A stretch of 64,000 bases of DNA from Halovenus halobia (GTDB lineage Archaea; Halobacteriota; Halobacteria; Halobacteriales; Haloarculaceae), in contig NZ_JBLKOA010000006.1 in NCBI RefSeq assembly GCF_051414135.1, forward strand, positions 193,382 to 257,381, in the 5' to 3' direction. A program made the translations under genes and the position numbers. The notes under the pieces are model-generated. The model did no database searches. It was not told the DNA's origin and saw only the letters and a program-made list of their open reading frames with translations. Positions 24,536-32,315 of this stretch are shown piece by piece (within the stretch, counting starts at the first letter, position 1; each line of letters opens with the position of its first letter).

Positions 24536-26467
24536 TCAGTCGAGGAAGTCAGGTTCGACGCGTTTCTCGTCGACTTCCGATTCGAGATGGGCGCGGAACT
24601 GCTCGATCGGCACGTCCTGGGTCTGGTTCTCGAACCGGTCTCGGACCGAAACCGTCCCGTCTTCCTCCTCGTCGTCACCGATGATCAGCATGTAGGGGAC
24701 CCGGTCGTCGTGGGCCTGCTGAATCTTCTTGCCGACGGTCCAGGAGCGGTCTTCGATTTCGACACGGAAGTCGCCGAAGTCGCGGTTCTTCAGTCGCTTT
24801 GCGAAGGGGATGTTGTCGTCCGAAACCGGGAGGATTCGGACCTGTTCGGGAGCGAGCCACGTCGGGAAGTTACCATTGAAGTGCTCGATGATGACGCCCA
24901 TGAAGCGCTCGAAACTCCCCAGTAGCGCGCGGTGGACCATCACCGGTTGGTGGTCCTCGTTGTCCTCGCCAACGTAACTGAGATTCAGCCGGTCTGGGAT
25001 GTTGAAATCGAGCTGGACAGTCCCAATCGTCCACTCTCGGCCCAGTGCGTCACGGGCGTCGAGTCCAATCTTTGGGCCGTAGAAAGCGGCTTCACCCGAC
25101 TCGATATCGTACTCCAGTCCGAGTGAGTCCATCGACTCGCGGAGACCGTTGGTCGCTTCTTCCCAGATTTCGTTGCTCCCCACGGCGTCGTCGCCTTTCG
25201 TCTCCAGTTTGTACAGCACTTCTAGGTCGAAGAGGTCGTAGATTTCCTCTATCACTTCGAGCGTGCCCGTTATCTCCTCGGTAATCTGGTCGCGGCGGAT
25301 GAAGGCGTGGCCGTCGTCCTGCGTCAGTCCGCGCACGCGAAGGAGTCCCGAGAGCTCTCCGGACTGCTCGTTGCGGTAGATGGTGCCAAACTCCGAGAAC
25401 CGCACTGGAAGGTCACGATAGGAGTGCTGGCCTTCCTTGTAGATGTGAGCGTGGTTGGCGCAGTTCATCGGCTTCAGGCCGTACTCGGTGTCGTCCTGCT
25501 CCCAGGCGAACATCTCGCCGGCCTCCTTGAACGCGTCGTAGTGACCGGTTGGCTTCCAGAGTTCGGCCTTGTTCAGTTCGGGCGTGAACACCTCGTCGTA
25601 GCCAAGTTTGTCGTTCTTGCCGCGGATGTACTCTTCCAGCTCTCGGCGGATTGTCATCCCGGCTGGGTGGAAGTGTGCACAGCCCGGCGAGTGGTCGGGC
25701 ACCGAGAACAGGTCCATCTGCTGGCCGACCTTCCGGTGGTCGCGCTCCTGGGCTTTCTCCCGGCGCTGTAGTTCGGCTTCGAGTTCGTCTTCGGTCTCGA
25801 AGGCCGTCCCGTACACGCGCGTAAGTGTGTCATTGTCCTCGTCGCCGCGCCAGTACGAGGCGGAGATTTCGAGCAGTTTGACCGCGCCAATCTTGCCCGT
25901 TGACTCGACGTGCGGTCCCTCACAGAGGTCCTGCCAGTCGTCTTGCACGTAGAAGGAGACGGGGTCCTCGCCAGCAGCTTCCTCTTCGAGGATATCCTGT
26001 TTGTAGGGGTTGTCTTCGTAGATGTCGAAGGCTTCCTCGCGAGAGCGCTCGACCCGGTCGAGTTCGTAATCGGCCTCGATTATCTCGTTCATTTCGGCTT
26101 CGATATCTTCGAGGTCGTCCTCGTCGATGTCGACGCCGGAGACATCGTAGTAGAAGCCATCGCTGGTCGGTGGACCGATGGCGAGATTCGTGTCGGGATG
26201 GTGGCGCTGTAGCGCCTGTGCGAAGACGTGGGCGGCGGTGTGGCGGAGCAACTGGAGATACTCGTCGCTGTCTTCAGTGACGATTTCGATCTCGCAGTCG
26301 TCTGTCAGCGCTGTGGCTTTGTCGACGAGTTCGCCGTCGACGACCCCGGCACGGGTATCTCGGCCGAGACCCGGCCCAATCTCGTAGGCCACGTCCTCGA
26401 CCGTCGCGCTGTGCTCCATTTCGAGCTCTGAGCCGTCCGGGAGGACGACCGTGATGTGTTCTGACAT
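24536..26467 (-). CDS. thrS: Threonyl-tRNA synthetase
   Basis: The 643-residue protein has an N-terminal TGS domain (1-65), a bacterial-type N2 editing domain with HTAAH (about 76) and the CEGPHV zinc/editing motif, the class II catalytic core with MTIRRELEEYIRG, the active-site zinc cysteine in MNCANHAHIYK, and a C-terminal anticodon-binding domain. It charges tRNA-Thr and edits Ser-tRNA-Thr. Haloarchaea use this bacterial-like form rather than the D-aminoacyl editing form. It starts at ATG 26467. Confidence 0.97.
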   Translation of the reverse strand: MSEHITVVLPDGSELEMEHSATVEDVAYEIGPGLGRDTRAGVVDGELVDKATALTDDCEIEIVTEDSDEYLQLLRHTAAHVFAQALQRHHPDTNLAIGPPTSDGFYYDVSGVDIDEDDLEDIEAEMNEIIEADYELDRVERSREEAFDIYEDNPYKQDILEEEAAGEDPVSFYVQDDWQDLCEGPHVESTGKIGAVKLLEISASYWRGDEDNDTLTRVYGTAFETEDELEAELQRREKAQERDHRKVGQQMDLFSVPDHSPGCAHFHPAGMTIRRELEEYIRGKNDKLGYDEVFTPELNKAELWKPTGHYDAFKEAGEMFAWEQDDTEYGLKPMNCANHAHIYKEGQHSYRDLPVRFSEFGTIYRNEQSGELSGLLRVRGLTQDDGHAFIRRDQITEEITGTLEVIEEIYDLFDLEVLYKLETKGDDAVGSNEIWEEATNGLRESMDSLGLEYDIESGEAAFYGPKIGLDARDALGREWTIGTVQLDFNIPDRLNLSYVGEDNEDHQPVMVHRALLGSFERFMGVIIEHFNGNFPTWLAPEQVRILPVSDDNIPFAKRLKNRDFGDFRVEIEDRSWTVGKKIQQAHDDRVPYMLIIGDDEEEDGTVSVRDRFENQTQDVPIEQFRAHLESEVDEKRVEPDFLD

Positions 26468-26589
26468 GGATAAGAGGAGACGACATTCGATGCCGGCAGG
26501 GACTCAGACAGCCAGCTCTGTCAACTGAATACCTGCCATACTACTCCGAGGTATCCGAGGCGCGAGCAAAAAGATTGCGCTCTTGGCGT

Positions 26590-27159
26590 TCACTCGCCGC
26601 CGGGGAATTCCTGAAACAGCGAGTCGAAATCGTCGTCGAACCCCGAGACTGCGGTGTCTGCCTCCGATTCGAGTTCTTCGACGCGAGCGACCATCTCCTG
26701 GTACTCGGTGCTCTCCTGTAGCTCCGAGGGTGTCTTCTCGGCTTCCAGCGTCGCCTTTTTCGAGGTCAGCGCGAAGTATTCTTGGAGGGTCTCGTTGTAC
26801 TCGTCGCGTTCGAGCATGGAGTCGACTGCGTCGTCGAGGTCCTCCCGCATAACGGGTTTCGTGAGATAATCGTCGAACTCCATCGAGACAATATCGAAAT
26901 CGGGGTCGACAGCGGTGACCATGACAACTCGGCAGTCGAGTTCCTGTTCGCGAATTCGCTCCAACACTTCGTCGCCGGAGTAATCAGGCATCTGGCGGTC
27001 GAGAAAGACAATATCGACGTCAGTGTCGACCTTTTCGAGTGCCTCCTCGCCGCCGTAGGCGGTCCGGACTTCGTGGTCCATCTCGAGCCACGTGGTATAG
27101 AGATCGGCGATATCCTGCTCGTCATCGACAACAAGTATTGTAGTGTGTTCGTCGGTCAT
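26590..27159 (-). CDS. Response regulator with HalX domain
   Basis: The 189-residue protein begins MTDEHTTILVVDDEQDIADL. The receiver domain has the acidic pocket DDE, the phospho-acceptor Asp in VDIVFLDRQMPDYSG (about 54), Thr in VMVTAVD and Lys in YLTKPV. The C-terminal 70 residues match the HalX domain (YFALTSKKATLEAE), a helical output found in haloarchaea that lacks a DNA-binding fold. Its sensor kinase is not in the window. Start ATG 27159 was chosen by the receiver's usual N-terminus. Confidence 0.92.
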   Translation of the reverse strand: MTDEHTTILVVDDEQDIADLYTTWLEMDHEVRTAYGGEEALEKVDTDVDIVFLDRQMPDYSGDEVLERIREQELDCRVVMVTAVDPDFDIVSMEFDDYLTKPVMREDLDDAVDSMLERDEYNETLQEYFALTSKKATLEAEKTPSELQESTEYQEMVARVEELESEADTAVSGFDDDFDSLFQEFPGGE

Positions 27160-27402
27160 AGCTGTCAAATCCGTCGACTCTCGGTCCACACAGTGGCCCC
27201 CAACCTGTCCACCGCTGTGGCGTTCGGGGATAATCTCTCCCCGAACGAAGCCGAGGTGCTCGACTGAGACGACCCCCTCGACTGTATCTCTATTCGCTGC
27301 ACACTTGCGGTATGGAGGAGTGGAATTAAAATAGTATCGGCTATCGCCGCTCACCGTAGTAATTACGTAACCTCTATTCTGCTCGCGGCCCAACCAGTGT
27401 TC

Positions 27403-27843
27403 GTGTCCCTCGAGTCCCCAGACCCGACGGTCGTCCACACGGTAGTCGTGACTGCCGACGATCTCACGTCGGCGCTGGAAACCAACCGGGCCAGCGGCGA
27501 GCACGCCGTGCTCCGGATCACGCCGCCGTTTAGCGGCCGTATGCGAGCACGGCTGCACGTCGAACTCGACGAGGCGTACGAACAGACACCGGAACCAGTC
27601 CACATCGAACCGCGGCAACTTGTCGACGATTCGCTGCCCGCGTACCCCCGTCCCGCCGACACCGAAGACGAACTCCGGGCCGACCCAGAGCGAGAATATT
27701 CCGTTGAGCGCCACCGAGAGTACCACGCGTCGGCCGTCGAACAGTGGCGCGAGCAGATTCCCGACGCGGTTACAGCGACCGCGACGGTCGAGACACCAAC
27801 CGGCCCAACGACTGTTGATGTCTCGCTACTTGGCAACTCTTAG
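27403..27843 (+). CDS. Conserved haloarchaeal protein of unknown function
   Basis: The 146-residue acidic protein begins at GTG 27403 (GTG 27397 is possible). Conserved-looking blocks are PDPTVVHTVVVTADDL, HAVLRITPPFSGRMRARLH and YHASAVEQWREQI. No helices that cross the membrane and no catalytic motif are visible. I recall this as a family confined to haloarchaea and without known role. Confidence 0.75.
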   Translation: MSLESPDPTVVHTVVVTADDLTSALETNRASGEHAVLRITPPFSGRMRARLHVELDEAYEQTPEPVHIEPRQLVDDSLPAYPRPADTEDELRADPEREYSVERHREYHASAVEQWREQIPDAVTATATVETPTGPTTVDVSLLGNS

Positions 27844-27949
27844 TTACCTGTTTAGACAATAGTATAAAATGTCTTAGCTCCTGAGAAGGGTTCGTTAAAC
27901 GTTGTCAGGGTTGGTCGTCGGCGGTGAAATAGCGCGAAGGCTCTTACGG

Positions 27950-27957
27950 TTATATAT
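27950..27957 (+). promoter_or_regulatory. TATA box for the small membrane protein at 27992
   Basis: The AT-rich ttatatat stands out in GC-rich surroundings and would place transcription start roughly 13-17 nt before the ATG at 27992. Confidence 0.55.
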
Positions 27958-27991
27958 GATGTCTTACCGTATACAGAGTTAGGTGCGCCAC

Positions 27992-28237
27992 ATGTCCAGC
28001 TCCTCCATCACCGACCCCCGCTCACTCCGCGAGACCGTCAGCACGCTGTCGGTCCCACGGCTGCTCGCACGGCCCGTCAAGCAGCTGTCCTTCTGGGCAG
28101 CGATTGTCCTCCCGTTCATGCACCTCTCGCTGTTATGGACTGGGTTAGATTCCCCGTCGATGACTGCCGCCTTCATTGGACTCGTGGCGCTCAACATCTG
28201 CACGCTGTATCTCGGACACACGCACGGCCGAGACTGA
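27992..28237 (+). CDS. Small two-helix membrane protein
   Basis: The 81-residue protein has a polar N-terminus (MSSSSITDPRSLRETV) and two hydrophobic segments at about 30-47 and 53-72, ending in LGHTHGRD. It is preceded by a clear TATA box. Nothing in the sequence suggests a function; neighbours are unrelated. Confidence 0.65.
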   Translation: MSSSSITDPRSLRETVSTLSVPRLLARPVKQLSFWAAIVLPFMHLSLLWTGLDSPSMTAAFIGLVALNICTLYLGHTHGRD

Positions 28238-28297
28238 GAACGGACTGCCACCGAATTGACCGACAGATTTTAAGGTATTTCGGGCTGTATAGAACGT

Positions 28298-28918
28298 ATG
28301 GCCGCATATGGCCGGCCGTCATTGCGCGATTTGTTCGACGAAGCACCGACGCCGCACATTGCCCATCCGCCGGCGACCCACCACCGGGATTTCTACGTGG
28401 CGACAGATGGCTCGTTCAGAGCCTCCGGTGGCGGACTCGGCGTCGTCATCGAAACGCGGGATGGAACACGGGTAACGCGCCTGTCGGTCCCCAACGAAGC
28501 CCCGGATAACAACGTTGCTGAGTACCGGGCACTCCATCTCGGTCTGGACGTGCTTGCGACACGCACACCGCAAACCGCACGTGTCGGGCTTCTCGTCGAC
28601 CACGACCAACTGGCCGCGAACATCAACGCCTCAGTGCTGGCGACACGTGACCGACGCTATGAGTCTGCACACTCTGTCTCGGTCCCCGCCCAGACAGGCC
28701 ACCACTGGCGAGGGATTCGTGCCCGCCTCTGTGGCCTCGAAGAGGTGCGAGCGGCCCGGATCAACAGCGACCACAATCCGGCTCACCCGCTGGCGAACGC
28801 CCCAGGGCAGTACGCCCACGTCAACGACGAAGCCGAACGCTGTGTCCGGCCGACCCAGCCTTCCACAGGTGAACAGATTCCGCCGCCGTCCCGGTCGGAC
28901 CGCGGCGCGAGCGACTAA
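28298..28918 (+). CDS. RNase HI-like protein
   Basis: The 206-residue protein has an RNase H fold signature: first Asp in YVATDGSFRASGGGLG (about 38), Glu in NNVAEYRALHLGL, and Asp in VGLLVDHDQLAANIN. A fourth acidic position may be in DHNPAHPLAN. Such haloarchaeal proteins degrade the RNA strand of RNA-DNA hybrids or are unassigned paralogues. The N-terminal 35 residues and the polar C-terminal tail are extensions to the minimal fold. Confidence 0.8.
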   Translation: MAAYGRPSLRDLFDEAPTPHIAHPPATHHRDFYVATDGSFRASGGGLGVVIETRDGTRVTRLSVPNEAPDNNVAEYRALHLGLDVLATRTPQTARVGLLVDHDQLAANINASVLATRDRRYESAHSVSVPAQTGHHWRGIRARLCGLEEVRAARINSDHNPAHPLANAPGQYAHVNDEAERCVRPTQPSTGEQIPPPSRSDRGASD

Positions 28919-29113
28919 CGGCCGTTCTACTCCTGTTCTTTTCGGCGATTATATGATAGATAAACTACTGCTATCGCTGTGTCTGTATTTCCATAAGTTA
29001 TGAGAATAGCTGCTGTAAAGCTTTAGTGACTTCCCTGTGAATTGGCTCAACGTCACTGGCGGAAATTTTAAATACAGCAATACCTCTATATTTTCGTGAA
29101 GGGGTGGACTAAA

Positions 29114-29362
29114 ATGGCAGTGAGTCGCAACACCGAGCACAGTCACTCGGAGACGCTCTGGGAACGCGTGTTCGGCCAGTTGTCGAGACACGACCTGGTC
29201 TTGACTGCCATTCCGCTCGTCTTTGCAACAGCACTGCTCGTCACTGCTGTGTTGCCCGTTCCGTTTCTAGCATCGCTCGGTGCGGGCGCGCTGACGAGTG
29301 TTGGACTGCTGGTCGACGCGCTGTTTGTGCATCCGCCAGTCGACGCTGGTCCAGAGTTCTGA
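29114..29362 (+). CDS. Small membrane protein with two helices
   Basis: The 82-residue protein starts MAVSRNTEHSHSETLWERVF and carries two hydrophobic segments (about 31-48 and 52-71). GTG 29096 is a possible earlier start. A ttttaaatac box occurs about 35-45 nt upstream. The stop lies one base before the stop of the convergent CDP-alcohol transferase gene. Function unknown. Confidence 0.65.
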   Translation: MAVSRNTEHSHSETLWERVFGQLSRHDLVLTAIPLVFATALLVTAVLPVPFLASLGAGALTSVGLLVDALFVHPPVDAGPEF

Positions 29363-29363
29363 G

Positions 29364-29972
29364 TCAGGAGAGTTCGCGCATCGCGAAGTAAAACCGCTGG
29401 AGAGCGGTCACGTGGCCGACCACTGCGAAGACGATTAGCAGCAAGCCAACTGGCGTGAACCCAGCGACTGGTATGTTGACGAACGCGGCGATGGCAGTGA
29501 CGACACCGGTCAGTGCGAGTCGGTCTGCTCGTCCCAGCACGCCGCCGTAGACCCGGTCGAGGTTGACTGCCTGGGCCTGTGTCCCGAGATACGAGGTCAT
29601 GAGGACGCCGGTAATCGCCGCGAGGCCGAGTGCATACGCGCCGAGGCCGGCAGCGAGGCCGCCGATAATAATAATATCTGCGTAGCGGTCGAGGACGTGG
29701 TCCAACAGGTCACCAGCCCGGGAGTCGGTTCCGAGTTCCCGGGCGAGGTTGCCGTCGACCAGATCGAGAATTCCGTTCAGGAGCACGAACACCGCGCCAC
29801 CGAGATAGAATAGTTGTGTCTCTCCAGCGGCGATGAACGCCCCGGCCGCACCGATTGCGGCCAGTAGCGCGAGGATGCTGATGCCGTCTGGAGTCAATCC
29901 GACGCGCTTGGCGGTGCTGACAAGCGGTTCCATCAGTCGGTCGGCCAGCGGCCGGAGCGCGTCGAGTGTCAT
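29364..29972 (-). CDS. CDP-alcohol phosphatidyltransferase family protein
   Basis: The 202-residue membrane protein has six predicted helices and the diagnostic motif DLVDGNLARELGTDSRAGDLLDHVLD, written here in two parts: D-x2-D-G-x2-A-R at about 69-76, then G-x3-D-x3-D. The family transfers a phosphoalcohol group to CDP-activated lipid; in archaea it makes archaetidylinositol, -serine or -glycerol phosphates. The start overlaps the stop of the AK6-like gene by ATGA, so it is the last of a hisC-AK6-transferase operon. Confidence 0.9.
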   Translation of the reverse strand: MTLDALRPLADRLMEPLVSTAKRVGLTPDGISILALLAAIGAAGAFIAAGETQLFYLGGAVFVLLNGILDLVDGNLARELGTDSRAGDLLDHVLDRYADIIIIGGLAAGLGAYALGLAAITGVLMTSYLGTQAQAVNLDRVYGGVLGRADRLALTGVVTAIAAFVNIPVAGFTPVGLLLIVFAVVGHVTALQRFYFAMRELS

Positions 29973-30472
29973 AGATACTCAGCGTACGACACTGTCCCAG
30001 CGCTCGGTTCTCGCGTCCCCGCAATAACCGATTCGATCTCTGCCGCCGTCTGCTCGGCCGACCTGTCCGTCGTTTCGATCTCGTAGACTGCGTCGAGACC
30101 GTGGCGGTTGACAGCCTCCCCGAGAATCACGTCCAGTGCTTCGCTCTCGGCGTTCTCGGTGACTGACGCCGTGCTTTCGCGCTCGGCTAGACGCTGCTCG
30201 ATTTGCTCGGGATGACAGCGCAGGACGACGACCCGGTCTGCTGGGAGATTGTGCGCCAGGTGTGACTCGAACACGACGTCGGTCTGGCCGTCGAGATATG
30301 CTTCGACCGCCTCGAGGTCGACAATTGCGGAGTCTCGCTCGTCGTCGTGGCCCGTTGTCAGCCCTTCTTCGGTGATGATGTCGTTGAGATGCAGCACATC
30401 CAGGTCGGTATCGAGCAGTTCTGTTGCGGTCGTCTTGCCGGTCCCGGGCGTGCCGGTCACGGCGACGCGCAT
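29969..30472 (-). CDS. AK6/Fap7-like adenylate kinase family protein
   Basis: The 167-residue protein has the P-loop GTPGTGKTT at about residues 7-15, a short lid, the DLEAVEAYLDGQTDVVFESH segment and a Walker B-like VVVLRCHPE. Fap7/AK6 homologues take part in small-subunit ribosome maturation and interconvert adenine nucleotides. ATG 30472 overlaps the stop of hisC (TGATG). Confidence 0.88.
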   Translation of the reverse strand: MRVAVTGTPGTGKTTATELLDTDLDVLHLNDIITEEGLTTGHDDERDSAIVDLEAVEAYLDGQTDVVFESHLAHNLPADRVVVLRCHPEQIEQRLAERESTASVTENAESEALDVILGEAVNRHGLDAVYEIETTDRSAEQTAAEIESVIAGTREPSAGTVSYAEYL

Positions 30473-31542
30473 CACTCAAGCACCTCGTTAATTGTCTCGA
30501 CCGCTCGCCGCGTCTGTGGCTCAGTTCCGCAGGTGACCCGCACACACTCCGGCAGGCCGAAACTCCCACAGTCCCGGATGATGACGCCCTCGGACTGGGT
30601 TGTCTCCGCAACGGTGCTCGCGTCGCCAACCTCTGCGAGGACGAAATTCCCGCCGCTATCCCACGTTTCCGCCGCGAGGTTGTCGTGCAGATACTCCCGC
30701 GCCCAGCGTGCCCCCTCGACTGTGCGTTCGAGGTGTTGTTCGTCCTCAAGCGCTGCGAGTCCGGCGACGCAGGCGAGTTTGTTCACCGCGAACGGTGTGT
30801 TGATCTGGTCGTACGCCTCGGCCCATGCTTCGGGAACCAACCCGTAGCCGACCCGCAACCCGGCCAGCCCGTAGGTCTTCGAGAAGGTCCGCAACACCGC
30901 GACATTCTCTCGCTTGTCGAGCAACGACCGCGCCGAGGCCTGGTCGGTGAACTCGCCGTAGGCTTCGTCGACGACAACCAGCGTATTTTCGTCGACTTCG
31001 CCGGCGAGTCGGTCGATTTCTTCCAGTGGCATCTCCGACCCTGTCGGGTTGTGCGGCGTCGTCACGTACACCATCCGCTGGCCATCGTAGGCCTCCAGCA
31101 CCATCTCCGCAGACTGCGCGAACCCGTCAGACTTGCTGAGTCGGTACTGGTCCACGCTCGCGCCGTGTGACCGCGCGCTCATCGGATAGTACGCAAAGCC
31201 GGGGTCCGGCGCGAGCACTCGGTCGTTGTCTCGGATGAACGTCCGGCTGAGATAATCCAGCAACCCGTCGCCGCCGGGGGTCAGCCAGACCTGCGCCGGC
31301 GTCACTTCCCACTTCTCTGCGATAGCTTCGGTGAGATCGGTGTGGGAGGACTTCGGATACGTATGGATCTGTCCGACTGCGTCCTCGATGGCTTCGACGG
31401 CTGCTGGGCTGGGACCGTATGGGTTCTCGTTGGAGGAGAGTTTCACCAGCCCGTCAGGGTCGAGGCCGAGTTCCCGTGCGACCTCTTCGACGCCGCGTCC
31501 GGCACGGTAGGGGACGTGTGCCGACAGATCCCGTGTTTCCAT
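30472..31542 (-). CDS. hisC: Histidinol-phosphate aminotransferase
   Basis: The 356-residue fold-type I aminotransferase begins METRDLSAHVPYRAGRG. It has the SSNENPYGPSP substrate loop, PHNPTG, the PLP-contacting DEAYGEF and the Schiff-base lysine in RTFSKTYGLAGLRVGYG. HisC makes histidinol phosphate from imidazole acetol phosphate. The start 39 nt downstream of the frame's first ATG matches family ends. It leads the operon with the AK6-like and CDP-alcohol transferase genes; hisF is 20 kb away. Confidence 0.94.
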   Translation of the reverse strand: METRDLSAHVPYRAGRGVEEVARELGLDPDGLVKLSSNENPYGPSPAAVEAIEDAVGQIHTYPKSSHTDLTEAIAEKWEVTPAQVWLTPGGDGLLDYLSRTFIRDNDRVLAPDPGFAYYPMSARSHGASVDQYRLSKSDGFAQSAEMVLEAYDGQRMVYVTTPHNPTGSEMPLEEIDRLAGEVDENTLVVVDEAYGEFTDQASARSLLDKRENVAVLRTFSKTYGLAGLRVGYGLVPEAWAEAYDQINTPFAVNKLACVAGLAALEDEQHLERTVEGARWAREYLHDNLAAETWDSGGNFVLAEVGDASTVAETTQSEGVIIRDCGSFGLPECVRVTCGTEPQTRRAVETINEVLE

Positions 31543-31622
31543 GCCCGGTACAAACAGGCGGCTAAGGTTAAGTGTGGCCATCCACGAAAACGGTTTTTGC
31601 GCCCGCTGTCGAACGGCTGGTA

Positions 31623-31695
31623 GGGCGTGTGGCCTAGCGGATAGGGCGAGAGGTTCCTAACCTCTCGATCCCGGGTTCGAATCCCGGCACGCCCG
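31623..31695 (+). tRNA. tRNA-Arg (anticodon CCT)
   Basis: The acceptor GGGCGTG pairs with CACGCCC, the D arm is gcct/gggc, the anticodon stem agagg/cctct encloses ttcctaa with CCT, and the T arm is ccggg-ttcgaat-cccgg. Length 73 nt, no intron, no encoded CCA. Its 3' end is reiterated several times downstream. Confidence 0.95.
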
Positions 31696-31830
31696 TGCAG
31701 GGAGGAGCACCGCGACGACCGAACCGGAACCGGGATTCGAGGTAGACCGAGGTTCTGCGCGAAGCGCAGGTTCTCGGGCGTGGTTCGAATCCCGGCACGC
31801 TCGCTCACGGTGTTCGCTCGCGTGCCGTAG

Positions 31831-31870
31831 CTCGAAAACGCTACGCGTTTTCTCACTCCCGGCACGCCCG
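31831..31870 (+). repeat. 40-bp direct repeat, copy 1 (pairs with 32127-32165)
   Basis: The unit combines a hairpin (aaaacgc-tac-gcgtttt) and the acceptor 3' end of tRNA-Arg. The second copy lacks one A and has one C-to-T change. The 296-bp spacing marks a duplicated insertion boundary. Confidence 0.75.
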
Positions 31871-32280
31871 CTACCACTTTTTACTTCGTCGGGTGCGCTC
31901 GCAGTGGCGAGCGCACCGCTCTCTGCTCACGGCGCGAAGCGCCGTTCGCACGGTCAGCGAAACCTCCGGTTTCGCTTGACTCGCAAAAACTTGGGGGAAA
32001 AACTGCCGGACGCTCACTACGCTCGCGTCCGGTGTCCTCGGGAGTGAGCACCGCGAACGACCGAGGGCTCGGAAGACGCGTCGCGTCTTCCGGCGAAACG
32101 ACTCGCTTCGCTCGTCGTATGCGTGCCTCGAAACGCTACGCGTTTTCTCACTCCCGGCATGCCCGTGCAGAGATGCACAAAACCAGCATACACAAATACT
32201 TTGGCAAAACCAACTTGGTTAACCAAAGCTATTTAGCACTGCCAGAGTGCTGACTAGAAAGACCGGAACACGTCTGGGTA

Positions 32281-32290
32281 GTATTTTTAT
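32281..32290 (+). promoter_or_regulatory. TATA-like box for the HPP-USP gene
   Basis: The stretch gtatttttat lies 26-35 nt upstream of ATG 32316 in GC-rich surroundings, which is the spacing expected for a leaderless haloarchaeal transcript. Confidence 0.5.
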
Positions 32291-32315
32291 CCGTCCACCG
32301 ACGAGCGGTATAGTA

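Larger units (their letters stand above)
31696..32315. repeat. tRNA-Arg 3' end fragments and hairpin cluster
   Basis: No gene is supported here. Fragments of the tRNA 3' end recur at 31782-31803, 31857-31870 and 32153-32170; the last also shares the tRNA's 3' flank (gtgcag). A 40-bp direct repeat, 31831-31870 and 32127-32165, contains one such fragment. Perfect or nearly perfect hairpins lie at 31892-31917 (11-bp stem), 31929-31945, 31956-31976, 32006-32032 and 32071-32091. This looks like layered integration scars plus small repetitive palindromes. Confidence 0.7.

Noticed and set aside
31696..32315. CRISPR array after tRNA-Arg
   Set aside because: Repeats are few, differ in length and are tRNA-derived; there is no regular repeat-spacer unit and no cas gene.
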